NCBI GenBank assembly: GCA_017447165.1
Contig: JAFSOD010000004.1
Location: 429,267 to 493,266, forward strand
Length of the DNA stretch: 64,000 bases
Reading direction: 5' to 3'
Source: Bacilli bacterium
Lineage (GTDB): Bacteria; Bacillota_I; Bacilli_A; RFN20; CAG-826
Below, piece after piece: positions 43,912 to 52,257 of the stretch. The first letter of the stretch is position 1; each line of letters begins with the position of its first letter. A program made the translations under genes and the position numbers. The notes below the pieces were generated by a model. It saw only the letters and a program-made list of their open reading frames with translations. It had not been told where the DNA came from and made no database searches.

Positions 43912-44844
43912 ATGCTACTTATTACTCTTATTGTCCTTGGCATTGTGATGACCTTCTTCTTGGTCGTTTTCGTCACGGACATGATTAAGAGTCATAAGAG
44001 TAAAAATCAAAAATATCATAAGAGCGAAGTCATTATGGCGTTTGTCTTCTTAGCGCCTGCTGTAGTGATGATGTTCTTCTTTGTCATCTTACCAATATTC
44101 ATGTCCTTAGGTTATTCCTTTACTGATTATGACTTAATGAGACCAAGTGATATTGGTATTGCTGGAGACGGCTTTGATAACTTTAGACAATTATGGAAAG
44201 AGTTATCAGAACATGGCTTAATTTTAGACGCTTTAATTAACACTGCCTTATTTGTGGCGTTAGTGGTCCCAATTCAAATTGGTATGGCGCTTCTACTTGC
44301 TTTATTTGTTAATAACAAAAAAAGAGGAACCACAATCTTTAAGGTTTGTTTCTTCGCTCCAGTAGCGATCTCTTTAAGTGTTACTGCTTATATTTGGAAA
44401 GAGATTATTCCAGTCGATGATTTAAATACTAGATATATCGCTATTATTTGGATTGTCTTCTTATCAGCCTGGCAAGGATGTGGTTTCCAGATGTTAATCT
44501 TCCTTTCCGCGCTTGGAAATATTAGAAAAGACTTATATGAAGCAGCGAAAGTTGATGGAGCAAATGTCTTCCAAAGATTTAAGACAATTACGCTTCCTGG
44601 TCTTAGACCAACCATGCTTTATATCTTAATTACTGTTTTTATTGGGGCGTGTAGAGTGATGGTCCAGCCAATGCTTTTAACGACCTATCAGTCTCAGACC
44701 GTCACCATTAGCTTATTCATGTATAAACAAGGTATGGAATATAACCATGTTGGTTATTCTTGTACTGTGGCGTTATTCATGACTATCTTTATGGGCTCAA
44801 TTACCTTCTTACAAAGGAAATTATTAGGAGAGAAGAAAAAATGA
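43912..44844 (+). CDS. Sugar ABC transporter permease (MalF/LacF type)
   Basis: A 310-residue permease with six or more helices. The EAA loop DLYEAAKVDGANVFQRF (cytoplasmic, contacts the ATPase) lies near 203-219. The first helix is followed by a charged segment (DMIKSHKSKNQKYHKSE) before the core starts. SD AAAGGAAA. Its TGA overlaps the ATG of the second permease (ATGA). Confidence 0.93.
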   Translation: MLLITLIVLGIVMTFFLVVFVTDMIKSHKSKNQKYHKSEVIMAFVFLAPAVVMMFFFVILPIFMSLGYSFTDYDLMRPSDIGIAGDGFDNFRQLWKELSEHGLILDALINTALFVALVVPIQIGMALLLALFVNNKKRGTTIFKVCFFAPVAISLSVTAYIWKEIIPVDDLNTRYIAIIWIVFLSAWQGCGFQMLIFLSALGNIRKDLYEAAKVDGANVFQRFKTITLPGLRPTMLYILITVFIGACRVMVQPMLLTTYQSQTVTISLFMYKQGMEYNHVGYSCTVALFMTIFMGSITFLQRKLLGEKKK

Positions 44845-45773
44845 GAAATCGATACGCTTTAGATCCTAACTTTGTCAGAGCGAAAAGATCCAAGAAGAAA
44901 ATCGCTTGGTCGATTGTTTATTATCTAGTCGGTGCGACTTTATCTTTAGCCTTTATTCTTCCTCTTTTATATATGTTTGCAGCCTCCACTAAGGATAGAG
45001 ACGGCATTGCCCAGTCTTATGGCACGATTATGATGTTTATTCCTAACTTTGGAAGCTCTAGTGTATTTGGACAAAACTATGGCTTTATCTTCGCAGAGAA
45101 AGAAATCTGGAAATATGCGCTTAATACGATTATTTATGCGGCAGTGATTATTGTCTTTAATGTCATTATCAATGGCTTAGCTGGATATGTTTTAGCGAAG
45201 TTCAAATTCCCAGGTAAAGGATTCTTTAATTTCATTATCTTATTCTTAATAGTGGTGCCAGTAGAGACTAGTATTTTACCTCTATATTCAGTAGTGAATG
45301 ATTTATTAGGCTTTAATGCACGGAATAATTTGAATTTTATCGGTGTAATGCTACCGAGTATGATATCGGTATTTAACATCTTCTTATATACACAGTTCTT
45401 CTCCTCTATTCCTAAGGAATATGAAGAAGCGATGCATATCGATGGGGCAAGTAGATTTAGAATGTTCTTTGATTTAATTCTTCCTACTTCTAAACCAATT
45501 ATCGCCACTACCGCAGTGTTCTCCTTTATTGGAGTGTGGAACGATTATGTCTGGCCAAGAATGATGCTTCCTGCTCGAGCGATGGGAGATACATCATGGC
45601 CACTAGAAACTATTCAAGCTGCCTTAACTTCTATTCAAGAAGGAGGATCATCAATCTCTCCTGGTCAAATTATGGCTGCGTTAGTGGTAACTACTGTTCC
45701 AATCTTTATTGTTTATACAATTGCACAAAAATATATCGTCAAAGGTTTCGGCACTGCCGGACTAAAGATGTAG
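44841..45773 (+). CDS. Sugar ABC transporter permease (MalG/LacG type)
   Basis: About 310 residues from ATG 44841, which follows SD AGGAGAG and overlaps the previous stop; an in-frame start 81 bases upstream lies inside the other permease and is not used. Six helices and the EAA loop EYEEAMHIDGASRFRMF near 216-232 are present. It forms the channel with the preceding permease. Confidence 0.93.
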   Translation: MRNRYALDPNFVRAKRSKKKIAWSIVYYLVGATLSLAFILPLLYMFAASTKDRDGIAQSYGTIMMFIPNFGSSSVFGQNYGFIFAEKEIWKYALNTIIYAAVIIVFNVIINGLAGYVLAKFKFPGKGFFNFIILFLIVVPVETSILPLYSVVNDLLGFNARNNLNFIGVMLPSMISVFNIFLYTQFFSSIPKEYEEAMHIDGASRFRMFFDLILPTSKPIIATTAVFSFIGVWNDYVWPRMMLPARAMGDTSWPLETIQAALTSIQEGGSSISPGQIMAALVVTTVPIFIVYTIAQKYIVKGFGTAGLKM

Positions 45774-45788
45774 AAAGGATTATCCATC

Positions 45789-48344
45789 ATGAGAAAAAGA
45801 AACTTATTAACATTATTAGTCTTTGTTTCCTCTCTTGCAGTCGGGGCGTGTTCCTCTAGTGGAGACACTCCACAAGGAAACTTACCAAGTTCACCAGCGG
45901 TCTCATTTTCTTTTGAAAGTACTACTGGTAGCTATACTAAAAATAATGCGAATAATAAAGACTACGTTATTGACTATGTGTTCTCTAAGCAAAACGAAGA
46001 AGAACTCCAATTGGCGGGATGGGATGGCTTATTTAAAAAGACCAATGATCCTATATTAAAACAAGGTGTTTCTGGAAAATCCTTATACATGGATGGATTC
46101 TCTACGAAAATCGCGGTTAGAGATTATCAGGCTCCAAGTAAGAAATTAACTGTCTCTACTTGGGTTGCTCCACGTGGATTTGAAAATTTAAATCGTTATG
46201 GCGATCAATATATTTGTAAGGGTCATCCAAGAATGACTTCTCTATTTGACTGGGGACATATGGAAAATGGTGAAGGTTTCCTATTTGGTTATGGTCGACT
46301 TGGTTTATGGGGCTTACAAATGAATTTATATAATGAAGATCGAGGCGAATACGTCTTTGTCGGATTTTATGATCCAATTAACGCCTTACCGCTTTATGAA
46401 TGGAGCCATATCGCAGCGACTTTTGACGGCGAAAAAGGCTATATTTGTTTAACTTTTAACGGACAAGTGGCCTATGAGGCGCTTCTCCCTGATTTAGAAA
46501 ATACAAGAATCGTGGAAAGTGGTGAACCATTATATTTTGGTTATTACTGTTCCCCAATTTATGAATTTGGTGTTCCTAGACAAATGCCTTCTGCCTTAAT
46601 TGATGAAGCGGAAGTTTATCATAGCTCTATGACTCCAAAACAAATGAATTATTTATTTACTAGATATTCTGACGAAGGTGCGGTTCCTGAATTACCATTT
46701 AGCGAAGTGCAACTTGATAGCAGTGTCTATTCTGGAGATAGATTTAGACCTCAATATCATGCGATTCCTCCTGCAGTGTGGATGAATGAACCTCACGCGC
46801 CAATTTACTATAAGGGTATGTATCACGTGTTTTATCAACATAACCCAATTGGACCTTACTGGTCTCAAATTAGATGGGCTCATATTTGTTCCCCTGATAT
46901 GATTCACTGGCGTTATGTTAAAGATGCGGTTGCTCCTTGTCAGCCAGCTTGCCCTGAAGGAGCCTGGACTGGTGGTTCTGTTATTGGACCTGACGGCGTC
47001 CCTTGGTTAACTATTACTGCTGGTACTACTTATGTAGCCTATGAAGAATCTTCAAGATTCTCTCATCAATCGGTTTGCTATGTCCATCCTGTTGACCCTG
47101 ATGATCCATATTTAACTGATTGGTATGTAGAAGATGTGAACACTCTTGTACAACCAAGCGACTGGTCTCAAGGAAAGATTGAAGAATTTAGAGATCCATT
47201 TATTTGGTATGATGAACCTTACTATTACATGATGGTGTCTACTTCTGTCGCGGATGACTGGGATCAATCTCATGGTGGTTCCACAAATATGTATCGAAGC
47301 ACCGATATGAGAAACTGGGAATATAAAGGTTTTACCTTTGAAGTCAGTTATCACGATTATCCAGAACAAGGAAAACACTGGGAATGCTGCATTATGCTTC
47401 CTATTTCCACTGAAGATAAGAGTGTCACTAAATATATCTTTATGGATTCCCCTCAATACACTCAACAAGGATTTGTGGTGGATACATATTATTGGATTGG
47501 TACATTTAATAAAGATACATGTAGATTTATTCCTGATGATCCTAAACCAAGATTATTTGACCACGGCATGGGTATTTTTACCGGACAAACTGGTTTCACC
47601 TATTTAACTGATGAAGAAAGAGCCTCTGGTATTACTAACTATGAAGATGGCCACTCTATTATTTATGCGATTGCTCAAGGTAAATCCGCTGGAACTGACC
47701 AAAATAAAGTCGCTGGTTGGGCTCATAACTTCGCTATGCCAGTAGAAATCTATTTGGCTCCAAACGGCAGAGATGTCATTAGAAGACCAGTTGAGGCCAT
47801 TAGCTCTTTATATAAAGAAGTCTTATTTGATTATGAAGGAAGTGGACTTCCTGCTAACTCAGTCGCCGATATGTTACGTGATGTTCGTAGTGATATGTAT
47901 CAAATCGAAGCAGAATTCACTCTTGCCCCTGAAGGTGGCTATGAAAGTGGTGTCTATGTTAGATATAACCCAACCACTAATTTCATGGGTACAGAAAGAA
48001 CCGCTATTAAATTTACTGATAATAAAGTTTATATCGACCGTACAAAGTCTACTTTATTAACTTATATCGATAAAGGTGATACTTGGATTTTACCAACCGA
48101 AGAAAGAACATTTAAAGTTCGTATTTTAGTGGACCGTTCTTTACTTGAAGTCTACGTTAATGAAGTTGCGACATTTACTACTCGTATTTATCCAAGATAT
48201 GGCGATAGTGATTATATTTCCTTATTTGATAATAACGGCAATATGAAAATAACAAAGTTTAAAGTAACCCAGATGAAGGGCTGCTTCTCAGATGAAGTGG
48301 AACCAGCATATTACGATAATGTTGGTAACCTTGCAGATAAATAG
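45789..48344 (+). CDS. GH32 lipoprotein with altered nucleophile motif (MNEPH)
   Basis: An 851-residue lipoprotein: lipobox AVGAC with Cys21. A laminin-G/concanavalin-like domain (~30-300; SLYMDGFSTKIAVRD, HIAATFDGEKGYICLTFNG) precedes the GH32 propeller. The RDP motif (Asp469 in EFRDPFIW) and the acid/base Glu532 (HWECCIM) are kept, and a C-terminal beta-sandwich follows. The nucleophile block reads WMNEPHAP instead of WMNDPNG, so Glu334 stands where the catalytic Asp is normal. It may use Glu, act on a different fructoside, or be a binding protein. It would be fixed to the outer face of the membrane, near the importer. Confidence 0.85.
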   Translation: MRKRNLLTLLVFVSSLAVGACSSSGDTPQGNLPSSPAVSFSFESTTGSYTKNNANNKDYVIDYVFSKQNEEELQLAGWDGLFKKTNDPILKQGVSGKSLYMDGFSTKIAVRDYQAPSKKLTVSTWVAPRGFENLNRYGDQYICKGHPRMTSLFDWGHMENGEGFLFGYGRLGLWGLQMNLYNEDRGEYVFVGFYDPINALPLYEWSHIAATFDGEKGYICLTFNGQVAYEALLPDLENTRIVESGEPLYFGYYCSPIYEFGVPRQMPSALIDEAEVYHSSMTPKQMNYLFTRYSDEGAVPELPFSEVQLDSSVYSGDRFRPQYHAIPPAVWMNEPHAPIYYKGMYHVFYQHNPIGPYWSQIRWAHICSPDMIHWRYVKDAVAPCQPACPEGAWTGGSVIGPDGVPWLTITAGTTYVAYEESSRFSHQSVCYVHPVDPDDPYLTDWYVEDVNTLVQPSDWSQGKIEEFRDPFIWYDEPYYYMMVSTSVADDWDQSHGGSTNMYRSTDMRNWEYKGFTFEVSYHDYPEQGKHWECCIMLPISTEDKSVTKYIFMDSPQYTQQGFVVDTYYWIGTFNKDTCRFIPDDPKPRLFDHGMGIFTGQTGFTYLTDEERASGITNYEDGHSIIYAIAQGKSAGTDQNKVAGWAHNFAMPVEIYLAPNGRDVIRRPVEAISSLYKEVLFDYEGSGLPANSVADMLRDVRSDMYQIEAEFTLAPEGGYESGVYVRYNPTTNFMGTERTAIKFTDNKVYIDRTKSTLLTYIDKGDTWILPTEERTFKVRILVDRSLLEVYVNEVATFTTRIYPRYGDSDYISLFDNNGNMKITKFKVTQMKGCFSDEVEPAYYDNVGNLADK

Positions 48345-48357
48345 GAGGTAAATGGAC

Positions 48358-50847
48358 ATGAAAAAGTATATTAAGACTCTTCTTTGTACAAGTTTATTAG
48401 CTTTACCTCTAGTAAGCTGTGGGGAAACTCAAGAACAAAAGACTGGATTCCGTTCTGTCCTTAACGGAGGATTTGAAACCTCTGATTTAAGTGGCTGGTC
48501 TATTGAATACGGTGATGCCTACACAGATGACTCTGTTTCTAGTAGAAGCAAATTTAGCTTTGCTAATGATGATGAGCATAATGAAATTGATAATAATAAG
48601 ACTGGTCATTGGTATTTATCTGGTCAAGGCTTTGATTTATCTTACTCACATGGAAGAACTGGAGCAATTAGAAGCAATAACTTCTATTTAGGAAGTGATG
48701 GCATCCTTTCTATGAAGCTCGCAGGTGGTGCGATTAAAAAAGGAAAAGGTGTTGACGCCGAACGTAAAAATGAGCAAAGCGTGTGTTATGTTGGGGTATA
48801 TTTAGCCTCTACTGATCAAATGATCGCTAGACAAACTAACCAATACTTCTATGAACATACAGAAAATTATGTTCCTGTTGATAAATATAAGTCTGGTGTT
48901 TATCACACAGATAACTTCTTTGAATATTTCTTAGATTTAAGTGCTTACGCGAATCAAGAATGCTATATCCGTATCGTTGATAACGATAGAGATGTCTATT
49001 ATGGATATTTAAGTGTTGATGATATTAGAGTGGGCTATGTCGCTCCTCAAAAAGAAGGCGAATATTACACTAAAGTTCATCACTATATCGAAGATGTTGA
49101 TGAAATCGATGAATACCATATTAAGAACCCTGACTTTGAAATTGGTTCTTTAGGTGGATGGAATATTGTTAGTGGAGAAGCTTTCTCCCATGATGGAGTT
49201 AACGCTGAATCTACATGGTGGAATGAAAACATTACCTATAATAAAGACGGTAATTATCATTACGGCCACTATAAACCAAGCGCGGTCGGTGTTTTAAGAT
49301 CATCCACATTCAAGCTTGGTGGAAGAGGATTTATTTCCTTTAAACTTGGTGGATGTAGTGATCAAAACTTAACATATATCCGCTTTATGGCGGTGAAAGA
49401 CGGGGAGCCAATTGAAGTTGCTCGAGTTAGTAACGTGCAATATAAAAACGAACAATTCCCATTCATTCCAATGAAGATGCACTTATTAAACATGATTCAA
49501 TATTATGTGGATTTAGGTGAATTTGTTGGGGAATATCTCTATATAGAGATCGTGGATAATAACACCAGTTCTGATGAATTAGGCTGTATGACTTTTGATA
49601 GCTTTGAAACCTATTATGAAGACACTCCATACTGGGAAAACAAAGAATATTACAAGATTGATATTGCTTCTACTTATGAAAGAGAACCTGTTAGTGAACA
49701 TCAAGTCACTAATGGAACATTCGAAACCGGTGATTTAACTGGCTGGACTTTAGAATCAGATGATGAGTCTAAACCAATTGGTGCTATCTCTTCTAAAACT
49801 TGTTGGTGGGGAAATCAAAATCTTCCATTTAATAAACGTGGTTCCTATTTCTTCTCAGGAGAAGAATATGAAAATGGCACTGGTACATTAACTTCTAGTA
49901 GTTTTATTGTTGGTGGAGCGGGCTATATGACATTTAGAATGTCTGGTGGCAGAGACCCACTTAGCTGCTACGTTTCTATTATCGATGCTTCCACTAGTGA
50001 AGAATTATTAAGATTTACAAACTTCATGTTTAATGATTTAGACATTCCTTTAGTGGGACATGGATCTAACTTAATGAACATGATCTCTTATAAAGCTGAC
50101 TTAACTTCCTTATTAGGAAGAGAAGTGAAGATTCAAGTTGTTGATAAGGCTACTAGTAACTGGGGCTTAATCTGTGTTGATAGCTTTATTACATATTATG
50201 AAGATGTCAGTACGATTGATTTAGGTGCTTTAGATAATCCAAATGCTTTAGAGTATGTTGAAGAAACTTCTATTTACCAAGTCACTAATGGAACATTTGA
50301 AACTGGTGACTTAACTGGTTGGACAGCTAGTGGACAAGATATCATTGGTATTTCTAGAGACTATACCTGGTGGAATGAATGCTTCTTATATAATAAGCAA
50401 GGTAGTTATTTCGCTAACGGATGGGTCGCTGGAGAAGCTAATAAAGGTACATTAACTTCTAGTGCATTTACCTTAGGTGGATCAGGCTATGTTACTTATC
50501 GCTTAGGTGGATGTAAGAATCCTGAAGTTACTTATATTGAATTTGTGGACGCTGATACTGATGAAGTATTAGTGAGAACCTATAACCAAGCCTTTAAATA
50601 TATGACTAAGTCATATTACTACCTTGGTTATCCAAAAGATTTATCAGAAGATGGCGTTTACGCTGCTAATATGAGGGAATATAAAGTTGATTTAAGCGCT
50701 TATGTTGGTCGTAATATCAAGATTCGTTTAGTGGATAACGCTGACTCTGATTGGGGCTTACTCTTTGTTGATGACTTTGTCACCTATTATGAAAATGCAG
50801 CTGATGTCCCAATTTATTACGCTTTAGCGGAGAACATTAATGGATAA
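48358..50847 (+). CDS. Lipoprotein with four tandem carbohydrate-binding-like modules
   Basis: About 829 residues from ATG 48358 (9 nt from SD AGGAGG; the ATG at 48352 is only 3 nt away). Lipobox LVSC places Cys21. The whole protein is four repeats of a ~190-220-residue beta-sandwich, starting near 34, 255, 452 and 643 with N(G/P)xFE(T/I)G(D/S)L(T/S/G)GW. Each has a TWWNE-like block, LxSSxFxLGGxG and VDxxxTYYED at its end. This jelly-roll pattern is like CBM4/9/66-type modules. I see no catalytic residues. Between two GH32 genes it is a good candidate for a fructan-holding surface protein. Confidence 0.75.
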   Translation: MKKYIKTLLCTSLLALPLVSCGETQEQKTGFRSVLNGGFETSDLSGWSIEYGDAYTDDSVSSRSKFSFANDDEHNEIDNNKTGHWYLSGQGFDLSYSHGRTGAIRSNNFYLGSDGILSMKLAGGAIKKGKGVDAERKNEQSVCYVGVYLASTDQMIARQTNQYFYEHTENYVPVDKYKSGVYHTDNFFEYFLDLSAYANQECYIRIVDNDRDVYYGYLSVDDIRVGYVAPQKEGEYYTKVHHYIEDVDEIDEYHIKNPDFEIGSLGGWNIVSGEAFSHDGVNAESTWWNENITYNKDGNYHYGHYKPSAVGVLRSSTFKLGGRGFISFKLGGCSDQNLTYIRFMAVKDGEPIEVARVSNVQYKNEQFPFIPMKMHLLNMIQYYVDLGEFVGEYLYIEIVDNNTSSDELGCMTFDSFETYYEDTPYWENKEYYKIDIASTYEREPVSEHQVTNGTFETGDLTGWTLESDDESKPIGAISSKTCWWGNQNLPFNKRGSYFFSGEEYENGTGTLTSSSFIVGGAGYMTFRMSGGRDPLSCYVSIIDASTSEELLRFTNFMFNDLDIPLVGHGSNLMNMISYKADLTSLLGREVKIQVVDKATSNWGLICVDSFITYYEDVSTIDLGALDNPNALEYVEETSIYQVTNGTFETGDLTGWTASGQDIIGISRDYTWWNECFLYNKQGSYFANGWVAGEANKGTLTSSAFTLGGSGYVTYRLGGCKNPEVTYIEFVDADTDEVLVRTYNQAFKYMTKSYYYLGYPKDLSEDGVYAANMREYKVDLSAYVGRNIKIRLVDNADSDWGLLFVDDFVTYYENAADVPIYYALAENING

Positions 50848-52174
50848 TAAACCAGTATTTCATATTACTGCAGATAAAGGTTGGATAAACGACCCGAATG
50901 GGGTTGTAAAGTTCAACGGGTTTTACCATGTCTTTTATCAACATCATCCTTATTCTTGTGAATGGGGGCCAATGCACTGGGGACACGTAGTAAGTGAAGA
51001 TTTACTTCACTGGAAATATCTTCCTTACGCTTTAGTGCCTGGAGATGAATTTGATAAAGATGGATGTTTTTCTGGTACAAGCTTAGTAGTAAAAGATACC
51101 TTATACCTTGTATATACTGGTTTTATTAATAACGAAGATCCTGAGAAGATTAGACAAATTCAATGTTTAGCCTCTTCTAAAGATGGAGTTATTTTTACTA
51201 AACACGGGGCGATTATTACTGAAAAGGATTTACCTAAAGAATATAAGTCTTGTGATTTTAGAGATCCTAAACTCTTTTATAAAGACGAGTGTTTCTATTT
51301 ATTAGCCGCGACTAGAAGAGTTAATAATGGTGGAGCAATTGTATTATTTAAATCTTTAGATTTAAAAGAGTGGAAGTTTGTTAGTGATATCCTCACTCAT
51401 AAATCTGAAGGCGAGATGATTGAATGTAGTGACTACCACGAAGATTTAGGCTTATTACTATATAGTGAGCAAAACTTCCCTAAAGAAAGTAGTCACTGTT
51501 TAAATATTCATTCTTGTGAATATGAAATAGGTGCTTTTAATAAAGACTTTAAGTTTATTCCAACTAGTCCTAAGACTTTAGTGGACTATGGCTTTGATTT
51601 CTACGCTCCTCAAGTTATGGACGATGAACATATTCTCTTCGCATGGATGAATATGTGGGATAGAAATAACCCAAGTTCTAAGTACGGTTTTGCGGGTCAA
51701 CTAACTTGCCCTAGAAAAGTAGAAGTCGTAGATAACTTAATGCTTCAAACACCTGTCATTTATGGAACGAAAGTAGAAGAAATTAGTTTTGAAAAGTCGT
51801 ATTCAAGCGAATTAAGTGTTGGCGTTATCGAATTAAATATTAAAGATTTAGAAAGTTTTTCGTTCGAATTCAGGAAAGGGACAAAAGAGTCCACTAAGGT
51901 CTATTTAATAGAAGATATAATCTATTTTGATCGTAGTGAGTCTGGAGAAACTATTACTGGAGTCGAAGAAGATGAATTTTCTAAAAAAGGCATAAGAATT
52001 ATGCCTTATAGAAGGTTAGAAAATACAAAAATCTATATTGTTTTAGATAAATACTCAGTTGAAATATTCGTAAATGGATTATCAATGAGTAATGTTATTT
52101 TTCCAACAGAAATGAGTGAAAAATTCACTCTAAATATTGAATCTGGTTGTAATAGGATTGTCCTATACAAATAA
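50840..52174 (+). CDS. Cytoplasmic GH32 beta-fructofuranosidase
   Basis: A 444-residue GH32 enzyme with no signal peptide. The triad is complete: Asp18 in WINDPNG, Asp142 in FRDPKLF and Glu195 in MIECSD. The C-terminal beta-sandwich is of the usual size. It should hydrolyse imported sucrose or short fructooligosaccharides to free fructose for the kinase encoded at 54549. Its sequence fits sucrose-6-phosphate hydrolase-type enzymes, but import here is by ABC transporter, so an unphosphorylated substrate is more likely. The start overlaps the previous gene by 8 bases. Confidence 0.92.
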   Translation: MDNKPVFHITADKGWINDPNGVVKFNGFYHVFYQHHPYSCEWGPMHWGHVVSEDLLHWKYLPYALVPGDEFDKDGCFSGTSLVVKDTLYLVYTGFINNEDPEKIRQIQCLASSKDGVIFTKHGAIITEKDLPKEYKSCDFRDPKLFYKDECFYLLAATRRVNNGGAIVLFKSLDLKEWKFVSDILTHKSEGEMIECSDYHEDLGLLLYSEQNFPKESSHCLNIHSCEYEIGAFNKDFKFIPTSPKTLVDYGFDFYAPQVMDDEHILFAWMNMWDRNNPSSKYGFAGQLTCPRKVEVVDNLMLQTPVIYGTKVEEISFEKSYSSELSVGVIELNIKDLESFSFEFRKGTKESTKVYLIEDIIYFDRSESGETITGVEEDEFSKKGIRIMPYRRLENTKIYIVLDKYSVEIFVNGLSMSNVIFPTEMSEKFTLNIESGCNRIVLYK

Positions 52175-52200
52175 ATGCTTTGTTTTTAAGCAAAATTATA

Positions 52201-52239
52201 GTACATTATATGTACATCAATCGTGGAAACGTTTCCACG
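52201..52239 (+). promoter_or_regulatory. LacI-type operator and second palindrome before surface protein gene
   Basis: An 18-bp perfect palindrome CGTGGAAACGTTTCCACG (52222-52239) contains the same TGGAAACGTTTCCA core as the operon promoter. Just upstream, GTACAT-TAT-ATGTAC (52201-52215) is a second perfect palindrome. It overlaps the presumed -10 region, so a separate promoter for the surface protein gene is likely. Confidence 0.8.
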
Positions 52240-52257
52240 AAAGGAGAAAAAAGAAAA

